Shown: piece after piece, positions 45,401 to 57,939 of the stretch | Layout: each line of letters begins with the position of its first letter | Position numbering within the stretch: the first letter of the stretch is position 1 | Origin: Isoetes taiwanensis | Lineage: Eukaryota > Streptophyta > Lycopodiopsida > Isoetales > Isoetaceae | Direction of reading: 5' to 3' | Assembly (NCBI GenBank): GCA_021234155.1 | Contig: JAJEKV010000001.1 | Location: 18,741,382-18,805,381 of the forward strand | DNA length: 64,000 nt | Notes under the pieces: generated by a model | Databases searched by the model: none | What the model was told of the DNA's origin: nothing | The model's input: only the letters and a program-made list of their open reading frames with translations | Translations under genes and position numbers: made by a program

Positions 45401-48230
45401 CTAGGTGGTCAACCTACACAAAACCTCCGTCTCAACTTCCATCCAACTCTTCTTTGGTTCCTTCACCTTCCTTTTTCCCAATTCTATTACAGGCTTGAGC
45501 CTTGCCAAGCTAGTACCACAGTTCACTTCCAAGGTAAGCTCAGGTAGACTTGATATATTAGTGCTAGTGCCGGCAATGTCATCCATCTTCTCAAGTCTAA
45601 AGTCGAGTTGCCGCATGAGAGAATCAGTTGCAACTAAAATGCTAGGGTCTTTGCCAGCCCTAGACATCACTCTAGCAATTGCCGCCTCAAAGGAGGCCTT
45701 AGTCTTCTCCAAGTCCACTTGACTGCATCTAGGCAAGGGAAACTCCTCTCCTAGGCTTACACTCTCAAGCATCTCGGATCCCCCGTCTCCACAACTCTCT
45801 TGCACGGCATGCATGGCCTCGTATGGCTGCAAGCGGTCCATGCCTCCACCAACTGTCCCGTATTGGGAACCCAACACCTGTAAGAGACCTTGATCCCTAT
45901 AATTGCCAATCATTTGCATGAGTTTTACCTGATGCTTACATTGATTGCCCTTGGCTCCCCAAGGGCAATCACAACATGCCCAATTCTTGTGTGCTCTAGC
46001 AACAAAATACGGGCCCTGCCCGAGGGTGCGCTCGCTTTGCACTTCAGCCTCGCCCTCCTCGAAGTTGGTAAATGTCACTTGTTCATCGGCAATATTCCGA
46101 GCACCTCTTATTGCACACTCTAGTATCTGTTCCTGGGAGGTGTTCACTACAAATCCATGTTCCTTCATAGACCTAGAACAAAGCTATATATCAAACCAAA
46201 GCAAGGTAAATAAGACCAAGTAGTGGTATAGAGACATTACCTCATGTAAGCCATGTGTGTCTCCACATTGTTTGTGAGAATGTAGAGCAACCAGTCAATT
46301 CTCCTACTACGAAGTGCACGTTTACATATGTCTAGGCGCAACTTGAGGGCAGCATGCCATGCCTCTATGGCCGCATTGGTCTTCTGATTAGAATGCATGT
46401 ATATTCTTGTGGCCAATGCCCATAGACAGATGTTTTTAGTCCACTCCTTGCTCATGTAAGCCGACAACTTAGGGTATTGAGGATACCTCCTCAACAACTC
46501 TTCCAACCTCTTGATGGCTTCTTTCCTAACAGCTTCCCTGTACTCCTCACCATACTCATTGTCCCCTGCAGGACCCTCAATCTTGTACATTATATTCCCT
46601 AGCTCCTTGAACAATTCATTTCTATGCACCTTATTCCTCACATTTTTACTTAGCCACTTGATCCACGCTCTCCTCACATGCCAAATGCATATTTGCACGT
46701 GCACGTTTGGGAAAACCTACATTAATGCTAATGTTAGTCCATAGTATTTGCCACCCTAAGAAAATACAAGAAAGGAGTAGGGAGATTAATTGAATATGAA
46801 CTTACTTTTCACGGCCTTGATTTCAAAAGATCGATCGCCAAGTAATGATGCAAGAAGGGTGCCAACGGATCGAGAGAGGCAAAGTGAATCCTTTAGTGCT
46901 TTCAACCACTTAGTTATAGCTCTAGCCTTTTGAGAATTGGTTATGACATAGGCCAATGGCAAGCCATTGCAATGGTCATCGAAAGCAATCAATGTAAAAA
47001 GATAGTACCTAAATTTGAAATGAAACCGGAACCATGAACTTTGATTGGATCTACAATTGAAATGCTATCTAGATTTTAAATTAACTTTGGAAATGATCTA
47101 CAATAGAAATGAAACTAAGTAGAGTACCTCTTGTCATTAGTTTTGAAGGTTGCATCCATGCAAATGGCCCTATTCTTTCCAAACTTTAACATTGCCTCTC
47201 TTTGGATTGGAATCATCACTCCCAATTGGAACGTGTCACCCTGTTCATACAAGAAAACAGACTCTTGATGTTGTTGCACCCACATGCTGATGCTAGTGGG
47301 AAGGTCTTCATGTAGCTTCCAAGTGTTTCGAACGACACTCTTCTCAATGTTGTAAACATCCCGGATCTTCAGCACGTCATCCCTACACATACTATCCTTG
47401 CCATGCACATCAAGTTTAAATCTCCACCTCTCCTCGTGCATGTTCATAACACTACGTGGTGTGTGCCAATGCACGAGCTTATCTCTAACCCATTCTCTCA
47501 ATTCCTCAGAGATCCACAGCGCGAGCTTGAATCTGACACCTTTTCTACATCAACAAATTTACCATGGCAAGGCTTACCTTGGAGATTCTTATGCTCAAAC
47601 CCATAATAAGTAACTTGTGAGCAATCTGGGAGAAGGTAGAGTTGATTAATGGTAAAATGGCACTGGCAGCCCCTACGCACACTCTCTCCCCTCTCAACTC
47701 TTTTCTAGGCGTGTGCGGGCAGGGGCTGGTCCATCGGCAACCACGTGAGTGTTCAATGTCCTGTCTTGGGGCCCGTACGTGCACCAATATCTGTTTTGAG
47801 TGTTGAAATTTAGTGCATGGAAATGGAAGTAGTGCATGTACATCTAAGAATAAAACATACTTCTGAAAGTTAAGCCTATTGGATATAACTGCTACAATAT
47901 TTTATGATAAAGAAACAATACAATTAAACAAGAAGATAGAGTTTCAGAAAGATAGAGTTTCATAAATGCATACCTCTTCATGGTCAAATAAGAATCCCTG
48001 GTTGGCCTTTTTAACACCCTTCCAGGATTGGAACTCCTTAAGTAGAAACTACAAGGAGCCACACAATTTTTTTGCTCTCCAAGAATGAAGTCTTGAACCC
48101 GGTTTGTTTGGAAGTGGCAAGTCCGGACAAGCATTTCTCCACCTCCATGAACCCGCAGAACTTGGTGCTCTTCGTGAAACCGGTGTAGCCAGGTTGCTAT
48201 AGTCGAAAATGCCAGGGGGTGACTCCACAT
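45401..48230 (-). CDS. mudrA: MULE (mudrA-type) transposase, interrupted by introns and one shift
   Basis: DDE transposase of the Mutator superfamily. Exons on the minus strand: a likely 5' exon 48,230 to about 47,970 (ends DSYLTMKR then GTATGC); about 47,780-47,115 with RRGCQCHF and PCHGKF; 46,997-46,800; 46,704-46,240; 46,170-45,401. The catalytic residues are the Asp of CMDATFKTND (47,154), the Asp of GDRSFEIKAV (46,834) and the Glu of AAIEAWHAALK (46,363). CIWHVRRAW lies between the second and third. A SWIM zinc finger, CDCPWGAKGNQCKH, is near 45,940, and the protein ends CRLTT. A GT/AG intron at 47,115-46,998 joins in frame. One shift near 47,545 breaks the N-terminal frame. The gene is otherwise well preserved and is read inward from the right terminus. 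Confidence 0.88.
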
Positions 48231-48639
48231 GTATTTCAGCTCGAACCTGAGAATGGGAGCTCAGATATATATTATTTACATCTTAGAAAGAATCTTAAGC
48301 AGATAAATACCTGTGCTATCTTCGCCTCCAGCTCCAAATCGTCCATAGTTGCCCGGGCGCCTCAAGAATCCATCTCGCAAGATGCGGTGAGATGCAAAGC
48401 AATAAGCAGAAAATCTCGACCAAAACAGTGGGATCCCGGAGGGTGGTTTCTATCGTCCCACATGTCACTATGCTATTGATCGGACCATGCATGGCCTGGC
48501 ATCAACAAACCGAGCCGTTTGATCAGTCCACGGCCAATGCACACCGTCGATTTTCAGGGAGAAAGTACACGGTGATCCCGGAGGCGAGGATCCCCCGCTA
48601 ACGGCAGTGTGGCTCACCGAAATGTGATCACTGAAGGTA

Positions 48640-49104
48640 GTGTGGTGATCCCGGAGGAGGGAATCACAGGTATCGAACCCGGAGGGCAGCATATTCCCCT
48701 AACCCACCGGTGATCCCGGATCAGGATAACGATAGCGCCGATATCAAATCGCCGATATCGGCCCCACCGGGTGATCCGGAGGAAGGAATCCACGGCCCGG
48801 TTTCGGTGATTCCCGAGGCCGGGATCATCACTCTGATGATTCCGGTACTTTATCGGGCAGGGAATGGTGATCCGGTGGGGATCACATGTTGGTGATTCCC
48901 GAGGGCGGGATCGCCCGTGTAGTTTTTGGTGATACCGGAGGCGGGGAACACCACCCGGACGCCGGATGTCGCGTGGCCCCCTCACGTGTCGGGCGACGGT
49001 GAAGGGGGGGCTCAAACGGATTCCATCGAGAGATGGCGGGGATGCCGGAGGCCAGTATTTTCTCCTCCGGGATCCCCGAAACCAGGGTAAGACTATCCTG
49101 AGCC
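48640..49104 (-). repeat. right terminal inverted repeat of the MULE
   Basis: Reverse complement of the left terminus. It ends GACTATCCTGAGCC at 49,104, followed by the AAAAACTAA duplication (49,105-49,113). It probably holds the transposase promoter. Confidence 0.9.
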
Positions 49105-49113
49105 AAAAACTAA
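49105..49113. other. 9-bp target site duplication of the large MULE (right)
   Basis: AAAAACTAA, identical to 31,322-31,330. Confidence 0.92.
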
Positions 49114-49151
49114 GAGCTTTAAAACCCTTAGATACTATTTTGCTTGGAAGA

Positions 49152-49233
49152 GTCTGCGACAATTGCAAACTCTTCTTTATGCTCGCTCGACAATTGCAGG
49201 CTCTTCTTTATGCTCGCTGCGACAATTGCAGGC
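49152..49233. repeat. minisatellite, about 31-32 bp, nearly three copies
   Basis: Copies of CTCTTCTTTATGCTCGCT followed by GCGACAATTGCAGG in direct tandem. It lies 40 bp outside the MULE. Confidence 0.8.
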
Positions 49234-49564
49234 CTTGAATTTCCATGGTAGTTGCTACGATTTTCACGACACCCACATGCACAAAATTCGTAGTTGGCAG
49301 CAACGTGGACACTCTAAAATTGGTTCAAAGTCTCAAGTCATGTTTGTGCAAACGTGCAAAAAAAAGAGAATATTGAGCGGGGACAATTTCGCTTTTTTGA
49401 CCAACCCCTTCACCTCGAAAAGCCTTAAAAGAAAAAAAAGGGGGAAAAAAACGTATCGAAAAAAAGAAGAATTAAAAGAAATCTACAAAAATGCAAGAAA
49501 GTGTTAGAAACATTGGAAGAAATGACGACAAGTATTTCCAGATAAAAGAAAGCCCTTTTACTGG

Positions 49565-49610
49565 GCTTTCCGTGTTGACGCGCGTCGGCCCACTTGACAA
49601 CACGGAAAGC
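49565..49610. other. 13-bp perfect hairpin
   Basis: GCTTTCCGTGTTG (49,565-49,577) and CAACACGGAAAGC (49,598-49,610) are perfect complements around a 20-base loop. The rest of 49,240-50,580 shows no gene. Confidence 0.65.
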
Positions 49611-50629
49611 ACGTAAAGGATGGTTGAACCACTCCGACATTGCCACGTGTGCTTGCATCAGGTAAAAACAACAGAATGACAAGTAAAAAAAAACAGTCAA
49701 TAAAAGCGATACAATGGGTCGTAAAAAAAGAGAATTGGCAATAAAATACTTGGACGACTTTCTGTGTTTGAAAGGAGGATAAAGGAGGATACATGTCGCA
49801 CGTCTATTGCATAAGAAGGCTGAATGTGGGACAACCGTCCTTTACGGAAACTTCTTTTCCGATCTGAATTCTGAAGGGGTTGTAAAATGAAAACTAGCCC
49901 CTAAATTTTGCTAGACAAATCCATATGATTTTAATACTTGCGATTGATATTAAACTCCAAATACAATGGGATAAGCAAGGTTATAGCTTAAAATAGGGTT
50001 GCTTCAAACCTACCGCTTTGAAATTGAGCCGAGATCGTTAGTATTTACTATGTCCTAAAAAGCCACAGTTATGATGTGCGTGTTGTGCAGGAATCTAATT
50101 TCTGGAAGGAGTCAGATACCATTTGTTGGTTGATGAAGATGTTTACATTGCAACACTTTTAATAAGAAGCAAAACTCGGCAGGAATAATGTCGGGAATGC
50201 AAGCTATATTTGGCGTGTCTTAAAAGTTTTCCAACAAACTTCAAACGACGTGCAAATTTGTGCTACAGTACAATCCAATCTGCATTCCAGTGCCTAGTAC
50301 GTTTTCTGCTTTAACAAAATCAGATTCCTATGCATATTTGCAAAACAAACATACCTTAAGATAATGAGCAATATTCGGTTCCAATCTGTCCAATCCAAAC
50401 GCCCTTATTGATTAAGAATATAGTAACTATTTACGAGAAGTATGTATTTACATGGGATGTACAAAGATTATAATCCCCAATGAAAAAATTGGACTCGTTG
50501 ACTTCATCAGAATGATGTTGAGCCCAGTTGCTGTCATCGAATTCTTAACCTGCCTGGCTTTATAAAATTGCCAGCAGCTGATGAATGAATGATTTTGATT
50601 ATGTAATCTCTACAAATACCTCGGTAATA

Positions 50630-53383
50630 TTGCACTATTGCAAGAAAGGGTGATCATACTTTACATATGCGCTCCAGTAGTTTTTATACTTGGCGATAAC
50701 TATGTCTAGCCACGGCTTCATGTTACCATTGTAGTGGATCACAGCGGCACGGTCTATGTCTCCTTCGAACATCTGCATTGTATCCCAACCCTAGCACATT
50801 CCAATGTTTTGGCAGAGCAAGGTCATGTTGTAGAATGTGATATCTTCATTTTGATTATCCAGCAATCTGTAGTTAGTACAGTTAGAAATGAAAAAAATTC
50901 ATGTTTTGCCATTTATGGTATATTCCAGTGATATAGTGATATCTTGTTTCTTCCATTCCTCCAGATCTCATTCCATAAGCCTAATGACAAGCATTGGGAT
51001 CAAAGTTACTTGAGATAAGTGGGTTTGAGAAATTCAAGTATTTGTCAAAACGATGGAAACTGAGTCCACATGTCTCAACAACACCATTTACCACATGTCT
51101 CAACAGCACCATTTAACTTACGTCTTAGGTCAATATTCCAAAGAGGACCGAGATCTTTCTGAACAGCAATGTCATCGTCAAGAAAAACAATCTTATCAAG
51201 CTTTGGATATATTTGAGGTAGGTAATACCGAAGATTGATAAATATTTTGGATTCCTGTACTTAAGTGTAGCTGACCCAGATGCAACATTTGCTGGGCTGT
51301 TTGATTTGAAATAATACTCCTTCATAGAGGCAGATTCCAGCTGCCTCAAAACTGGGCAATATGAAGAATTGAGCCATGTAAAGTCATCCACATTCTGGAC
51401 CTCAATGGTTGCATTGCCAGGGGGATTGGCAAGAAACCACATCTTCATAGCTCCATAGTTGAGCTTATCAGTCACTAGATGGAAAACATGCTTCTCTGGT
51501 TCCTGTGGGAAAATAGACTGTTAACACTTAAACTAGAATGACTTTTTTGCCACCAAAGAACAGATGAATACCTTGGCATGATAGATTGTGGAATTCACCA
51601 CCACTGATGCAACTAAGATATTTCTGAAAACAATGCTTAATGATACAAGTTTGGATTCTCCAACCTTTCCTTGAGAGAAGAAAATTTGCGCCTTTTTGTT
51701 GGAAGCAAAAAGTATTCCACTGTTAACCTCATGGACAGACAGTGGAGCCCCTTTGGAACAGTCTTTGCAGCAAGCTGACTGAGAGGAACACTCTGTTTCT
51801 TTAGCAATCGAGATTCAAGTTTTGTAACATACAACTTTGCCCGGAGTTTCTTCACTATGACAGCACAATCATAATGCAGGTCCTTTGCTTTATCAACGAG
51901 CTGGTGTGTAGATCTTATTCTTTCACGCACACTAGATAAAGAAGATCGTTGTTACGTCAAAAGCCTTCGCAACAATGCATGCAAAACAGATGAAAGAAGA
52001 ACTTCCTTAGGTAGCAGCTCAGTGTCAACTTCTGCTTCAGCCAACATTTCCTGTATTTCTCTATTACGTGTCGTGGGTTCTTGAAACAGTAAAGTGCTAT
52101 TCTGTGCTTGGCTCTTGAAGCATATGCCTTTCCCATAATGAGTTGATCCCGCAGAATTCTTATTAGGGCATCTGGGCTATCACTCTTTCTAGCCACCTTT
52201 CCACCTTTCCGTCTAGTTGTGCCAGCTTTATATTCTTCATTTTGCATCTTCTTTTAAATATACAGTATACTTAGCACGAATCCATATGGTAGAACAATTT
52301 TTAGGTGATCATACCTTGCCTGGAAACCCATATAAAGTACCATAGTCATTTGTTACTGCAAGGATAACAGAGTGTCAAGAAAACAGAATATTTAGCAGCG
52401 AGCAATATTAGATCAAGGAGTGACTTCTTACCTGTTTCAGTGACTTGAGCAATAAGCTTATTGCTTTCCCCTTGATCAGATGTTACTCCATTCTGTAAAG
52501 GGTCGGCTGCTTGACTAGATGTCGTTATTTCTAACTTCTCTGATACATTTTGGGCATCTTGAGCAGTCTTATTTACCTCTATCTCAACGGTTTCAACTGG
52601 CTGCTTTGGTTAAAATGGCACAAATCAGAATCCTTGTTTCCCCCTGCTAACAAATGATAAATAGGGAATAACAGGTACGTTACCTGATAATTACCAGAAA
52701 AATTTCCGGTAAGATCTATATCTTCCTTCACTAACGAAGATGGCAAATCCTTTTGGCCCACAATCTTGAGATTCAAGGGTTCCTCTTCAGAAGCGTCAAG
52801 ATTTGAAGAAATAGCTTGCAGAACCTGACATAGAGCCCGATAAGGTCAACCAGGAACGAGTGGTTGTATTCACAGCTTCTTACCTCTTGCGGAAGCAAGT
52901 TTTCGAATGTGCTAAGCTTCCGTGAATTCTCTGCCCGACGCTGCAATCCAAGCAGATTCTTGAATGAGCTTAATTATCCATCATTTTAAAGGTCCTAGCT
53001 CCGAAAATAAAGTGAAAATCATAGTCTTACCGTCAAAGATGCTGACCAATCCGGCAACTCTTTGTGACCTATTAAGATCCAGCTAGAAGTTAAACACAAT
53101 GCCAAAGAATGAAAGAAAGAAAGATCGGTAATATATCTAAACAGAGGCTTTCCAGATCCACATTTTTTTTCCGGGATCATGGAAGCAAGTAATTCAATTG
53201 CTCACCTATTGTAGGGCTAAAAGTTCCCATTCTTCCGGTTAAGAAAATCAAAGGCGCGAGAAGTGACACCAAAAGCAAAATAACAACAGATCTGCGGCAT
53301 CTTGCATTTTGTGCGCTGTTGAGCACGCTTCGGAACCATGGCTTATTGCTCAAGGATATGTCCAATGCGGTACTAATATGGCT
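50630..53383 (-). pseudogene. galacturonosyltransferase (GAUT, GT8) pseudogene
   Basis: GT8 family; would add galacturonic acid to pectin in the Golgi. Exons with GT/AG sites: 53,206-53,383 (membrane anchor VVILLLVSLLAPLIFLTG), 53,031-53,068, 52,884-52,940, 52,684-52,824, 52,432-52,603, 52,315-52,355, about 51,980-52,250 (LIRILRDQLIMGKAYASRA) and about 51,570-51,930 (AAKTVPKGLHCLSMRLTVEY). From 51,502 the last block runs to about 50,630 and holds FLDDDIAVQKDLGPLW (DDD at 51,171-51,179), FDPNAC and AAVIHYNGNMKPWLDI. Damage: shifts near 52,110 and 51,650, a small deletion near 51,230, a 25-bp tandem duplication (51,065-51,114), and a stop where Trp of the GWAYG motif is expected (50,981). No start ATG is visible in the first exon; an acceptor-like TTTTAG precedes it. 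CTG/CAG are common here, so the damage is probably real. Confidence 0.88.
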
Positions 53384-53399
53384 CTAAAACTGAAAGGGC

Positions 53400-54230
53400 G
53401 TTATATATGGGAGCTCCTCCTTAGGATTTGACACAGGCGATCCAAATATAAGCTCGTTACATAGCAAATGATGCCGGCCCCTCCAATTCCCCCTGCTGAG
53501 TTGATTTAACAAAATGCAAAACATTTTATTTCATGATCTGAGAACTGTTCAAGATTGCATTGTCTGCAGCATAAAAGGAAAGATATTAGCAGGACGCAAG
53601 AAAGCGTTTAGTCCAACAGATTATTACGACGATCATATTTGATAATCATTTTTCCATACATGAGGTAGACCCCAGGGGAAGAATAATGGCAGCTTAGGTT
53701 CTAAGCAAAAGCACGAAACAGGAGCAATGGCGCTGTTTGAAGGCTGGCCGCCGGAGTCCGCCATAGCCAGAGCTCCGATCTTTATAAATGACAGGCAAAA
53801 TTACGACGTGCAGGGATTCCACGAAGCTAAATTTAGCCAAAAGACACTGCCAAATGCAGCGGGAGAATTTACCCGCATCCGACGGGGTAGTGCCCCCCAC
53901 CCAAACATGCCAACAAAAGCAAGACGTGCCAAACATTTGGGGTTCACTTTCGGTCAGAATGTGGCGTGGCGACTCTGCTAAATGTAGCGATGCCAGGTAA
54001 GATTTGATCAAGACAAAACGCGTTTCTAGGATAGCGTGTGTTTTCAGGCTGACGCTGACGTGTGCCGCCACGTGGGCAAAGTACTGGGACCTTCACGGGA
54101 GTAAAAAGGGGGCCAATAGTTTTTTTTTGGTCACATGCCATGCCTCCTGAATAGAGAGCCGTTGGTTGTGGCCCCCGTGTTACGGCCTATTAAATACCTC
54201 TAATTAATCCAATTCTAATGTATTTTTAGT
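53400..54230. other. region upstream of the GAUT locus, no gene
   Basis: Overlapping short frames on both strands (53,690-54,140) have no conserved motif. The upstream exon and promoter of the GAUT gene should lie here but cannot be fixed. Confidence 0.4.
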
Positions 54231-54375
54231 GTCATTCATTGGGGAACGAAGCATCACTTTTAGCTCCCTAATCTATTGTGTCATTCATTGGGAACTTTAA
54301 GCATCAAATTTAGCTCCCTAAATCTATTGTGTCATTCATTGTGTCAAATTTAACATCTAGTTTAGCTCCCTAACT
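54230..54375. repeat. three diverged tandem copies of about 50 bp
   Basis: GTGTCATTCATTG followed by TTTAGCTCCCTAA repeats at 54,230, 54,278 and 54,329. Confidence 0.75.
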
Positions 54376-54727
54376 TGCATTATGCATCCCATAATGTAGA
54401 TTTACAAAACACTTCCTTCCCCAACAACTCAATCTTTCCCTACCTAATTCCTGAAGAACTCTGCACTGCCAATCAACACGTTATCCTCATGACGCGCAAA
54501 TTCGCCCCTGTAAGTTCTCAGCATCTCCTAGCATGCTCCATGATGCGATGCTGCCGACATATTAGAATCGAAGTGGCTTGTGCGTGTCTATTTCTACACC
54601 ACTATTTTGTTTTATCAATTTGGTTGTCCTAGATCTTTTTCACTAAGGCCAAGGGAAAGGTAGATCCAAGATCAATTCGCTTGTCCCAGTTTTTTTTTCA
54701 CTAAAAGGTAGATCCATGAATATCATG

Positions 54728-54912
54728 GAAAATAGTAGAAAGTGCTTCTACACATCCAACGTGAACAATAACAATCAACTTGCTACTCGAGTAAAAAGAA
54801 CATCGAATGTAACATCCTTTGGGAAAATAGTAGAAAGTGCTTCTACACATCCAACGCCTAAACAATAACAATTAACTTGAAGCTTGAGTAAAAAGAAGTT
54901 AGCATCATTTGG
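54728..54912. repeat. two tandem copies of about 95 bp
   Basis: Each copy contains GAAAATAGTAGAAAGTGCTT and CTACACATCCAACG and ends with GAGTAAAAAGAA. AT-rich, non-coding. Confidence 0.8.
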
Positions 54913-54914
54913 AG

Positions 54915-56990
54915 TTGCCTTACCATTGGATATTTCGATCTACTCACAAATACAAAAGTCAAAGAAGTGAACCACACAACTAAAGTCAAAATTACATGTT
55001 CATGTGTACTTGCTTAGGGTAAGGATATTTTTATTATGTTTCTGTTTACTTATGGAATTTGACAACGCTATCATGTGACTAATTCTCTGGCAGTTACCAT
55101 ATTGTTTCAGAAAAGAATAATGGATGGATTATTGATGTTTAACGTTCATTTCCACACAAATACAGCAAAGAGTCTCCGTAGAAACTAGAAACAATTAAAC
55201 GCTAATAAAACCGAGTTGGATATAGACGTTGAAGTCCGCCATTCCACGGTATTAACAGAACTTGGCAAAGCAGCTCGATCCTGTCAAATAACTTTCACAT
55301 TGGATAAGGACAAAAACGGCCACTCAATGAAAAACAAAAAAACATGAAGGATTTTGAGACAGAATATCTTTTGCAGGGTAAAGACAAATTCTCATACTAA
55401 TAGGTACAAAGATTATCTCCGAATTTCATTACAGAAGGGGATCCGAGAATCAACCTTTTACTTCTGGCAGCACTCTTCTTCTATGCCTTGTTCTTACTCT
55501 TTTTTTCTTTTTTCCTTTTTTTTTTCCTGGTTTCAATTCCTTTTTGTTCTTGTGTTGTATATATTTACATGGTTGGATGCAAAAAGAAGTCCTAGGTTTT
55601 CAAATTTAGTCATGCTTTAAATTTGTCAAACTAATACTAGAATAATTTAGAAATGCCTTAAAGCAAGCGACCAAGTTTGGAAATATGAGGTAGTCAAGCA
55701 CCGTTTCATGGAAAATATATCTATACAAGCTCTCCCCTTCTTTATCAAGGTAAGCCGAAATTACTACTAGTTTCATTCAGCCCCTATTCTAAGCATAAGA
55801 AGCTACCAACCTTGGCCCACGTTCTAAAGCATAATGATGTGGTCCCTAACCTGCTGATTAGAGGGCCCTGTTGGGTTTTCCTCCCCATGAATATTTTCCC
55901 ATTTTTAAAACAATTGGTGGATTGCTTGTGAATGACGACAAGTTGCCTACCTAATGTGCACATGTAGTTATTTAGACGGGTCCCTAATCATTTTTGTCTG
56001 TATGTTGCTAAGAATGAAAGTCGTTCGTTTTGGCACGCTAATTTTGTATCGTTAGTGTTGGCCTCACATCCGTTCAATGCTCTGAATGCATGTTATGCAT
56101 ACATTATGCAGGCCCTTGGCTTGACTTTCACATATTTGGTTGCTTATATTGCACACCCCTTTTAGAACTGAGCTCTCTTTCAGTGCAGCTTTCACGCTGA
56201 AAATAATCATCTTTTATGGTAAATCCCTCATTTACAATCTCTATTTCTTGATAGTGTCTGACAAGATTTCATGTGCATATCAAACCTTGCTCGTGATCCT
56301 GCATTTTACATAAACCTAGTGCAAAGATAATATATTCCTCAGCTCATCAACCTTCAAGTGGGACTGCCAATCTTCTGTGTTAAATTCAAATCACCACACA
56401 TGCCTGTTTATGCATCTAACATCCTCCAGCAGACATTCAAGAATTCTCTCCTGATCAGCAGTGCATTGCCAATAGCAAACTTCTTGATTTGTTGTTGAGC
56501 TATATAGCTTACCTGATAACTGGCTGCTGGTATCCCCCTCCACATCATGTGTCTATTTACCATAAAACAGAAACAGGAAAACTTAAATTGCTTCAAACTC
56601 AATATTGCTTTTTTCTTAACCTTAGCAAACACCTAATCCAGGAACGCCATGATATATAAACTTACTCGTTATGTAGTAAATAAGACCAGCTTAATGAATG
56701 TTACAGTGTAGGTACAAGTTCTGTTCTAATCGATTTCTTATTTTAAAGATCAGCTTGATTTCTTATTTTAAAGATCAGCCCTTACAGGCACCAAAAATGA
56801 ATACACTCTGGAACATATAGAAAGCCCAATGTGGTGCTCTACAAGTATGTTAATTGAAGGATTTTTAAGCTCACCAAAACCCACTGCAGGGAAACCACAA
56901 TTGCACCTGTATGACAGATTGAGATCAGAGTGGCATCACAAAACAAAGTTTTCGCAGATCGTGATCATCCATAAGCATGTTTTATAATAT
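54915..56990. other. no gene seen
   Basis: AT-rich intergenic sequence with a polypyrimidine run at 55,498-55,530. Minus-strand frames around 56,400-56,640 follow the DUF1640 gene but match nothing known to me. Confidence 0.4.
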
Positions 56991-57001
56991 TTCCTGGTCA
57001 G

Positions 57002-57815
57002 CTATCGTGCAAAGAGCATGGGTTTACATCTATCTATGGTTGCCACCGCCACCGCCTGTACCCATGTCTGAAGAACACCAAGGCCTACAGCAGTCAAAGA
57101 GACAATAGCTCCTGTATCACAATGCTCAATTAAATTCATACCTTGTAGACTCCAAAAGCAAAGCAGAAAGTTGTGAGAAAACATAAGTGAAAATTGGGCT
57201 GACCTATGCACCATTTAATAAACCTCAGTGACTTGGCCCGGCTTCGAAGTTGTGTTTTCACATTATTAATTTCCTGACAATAAATATGCGAAACATAAAA
57301 CTGCAGGTCCACATTTATATAGTTCGTTTTCAAAAGAAAAGTACTTACCCCTATCAAGCTTGTTGGTTAGATTTTGAGTTTCATTAGTTTGAACCTGCAG
57401 TTCATCCCTGATACGGCTGTAAAGATCAACACATATTAGAGAAATATTAGAAAACTAGGGCTATTTCACCAGCCTCGACTGAGCCATTAACCATGTATGA
57501 ACTGGTATTTAATCTAAACGGTAGTCAAATCCTTATTTCAAAGAATGGCATAACTAAAGATGAAATATGAAAAAAAAAGGGACGGATATTCATACCCCTC
57601 TCCAAGTTTAAATCTAACCGATGTCCAGAATTCACTTTGTCGATTTCATACCTGCATAAAATACGAAATGAAATTGCCTCACAAAATGTTATTTGAACTG
57701 AGATTTGAATGAATCAATACCACGTCTATCTCACTTGAGTTCACCCTGATTTTGTCAATGTCAGGTACGTAGCCTTTCTGTTTCACGTTGCAATGTTGAA
57801 TAATGATGTTCCTGA
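57002..57815 (-). pseudogene. mitochondrial DUF1640 (FMP32/CCDC90-like) gene, 3' exons
   Basis: Minus-strand exons with GT/AG sites: about 57,730-57,812 (EHHYSTLQRETERLR), about 57,600-57,655 (YEIDKVNSGHRLDLNLERG), 57,349-57,417 (RIRDELQVQTNETQNLTNK), 57,204-57,273 (EINNVKTQLRSRAKSLRFI, then KWCIG) and 57,002-57,111 (AIVSLTAVGLGVLQTWV, stop). This is the long coiled coil plus C-terminal membrane segment of the DUF1640 family, which sits in the inner mitochondrial membrane. Joined exons do not keep frame at two G-run junctions, and the first exon has further shifts. The N-terminal half and the mitochondrial targeting peptide are absent: a LINE starts near 57,940. It is probably a broken copy. 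Confidence 0.8.
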
Positions 57816-57939
57816 AAAATAATGTTGAAGGAAAGATAAACATAAAAGGAGACCCTAACAGTTATGGCACTTTCTCTAATTTAACATCTTTATCAGAGAA
57901 AAACCTGAGAGCTGGTAACTTCAGTCTTTAGCTAGCAAT

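Larger units (their letters stand above)
31331..49104. mobile_element. 17.8-kb Mutator-like element carrying protease, unknown gene and transposase
   Basis: The inverted termini of about 465-500 bp (31,331-31,830 and 48,640-49,104) begin GGCTCAGGATAGTCTTACCC and are flanked by a perfect 9-bp duplication. Cargo from left to right: a Ulp1-like protease gene (plus strand, 5' ORF at 32,260, catalytic part at 42.2-43.0 kb), an unknown gene with TATA promoter (44.0-44.7 kb, plus), and a mudrA-type transposase (48.2-45.4 kb, minus). A copia element occupies 32,473-40,507; without it the MULE would be about 9.7 kb. MULEs that carry ULP-like genes (Kaonashi type) are known in angiosperms. This one has an added gene and internal arrays related to its termini. 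Confidence 0.9.

Noticed and set aside
40577-49104. A separate MULE spanning only this interval
   Set aside because: The 9-bp duplication next to 49,104 matches 31,322-31,330. The bases before 40,577 (CACAAAGGG) do not match it, and the long terminal similarity is to 31,331.
53694-54071. 125-codon minus-strand ORF upstream of GAUT
   Set aside because: Overlapping frames on both strands are of similar length and no motif or splice context supports a gene.
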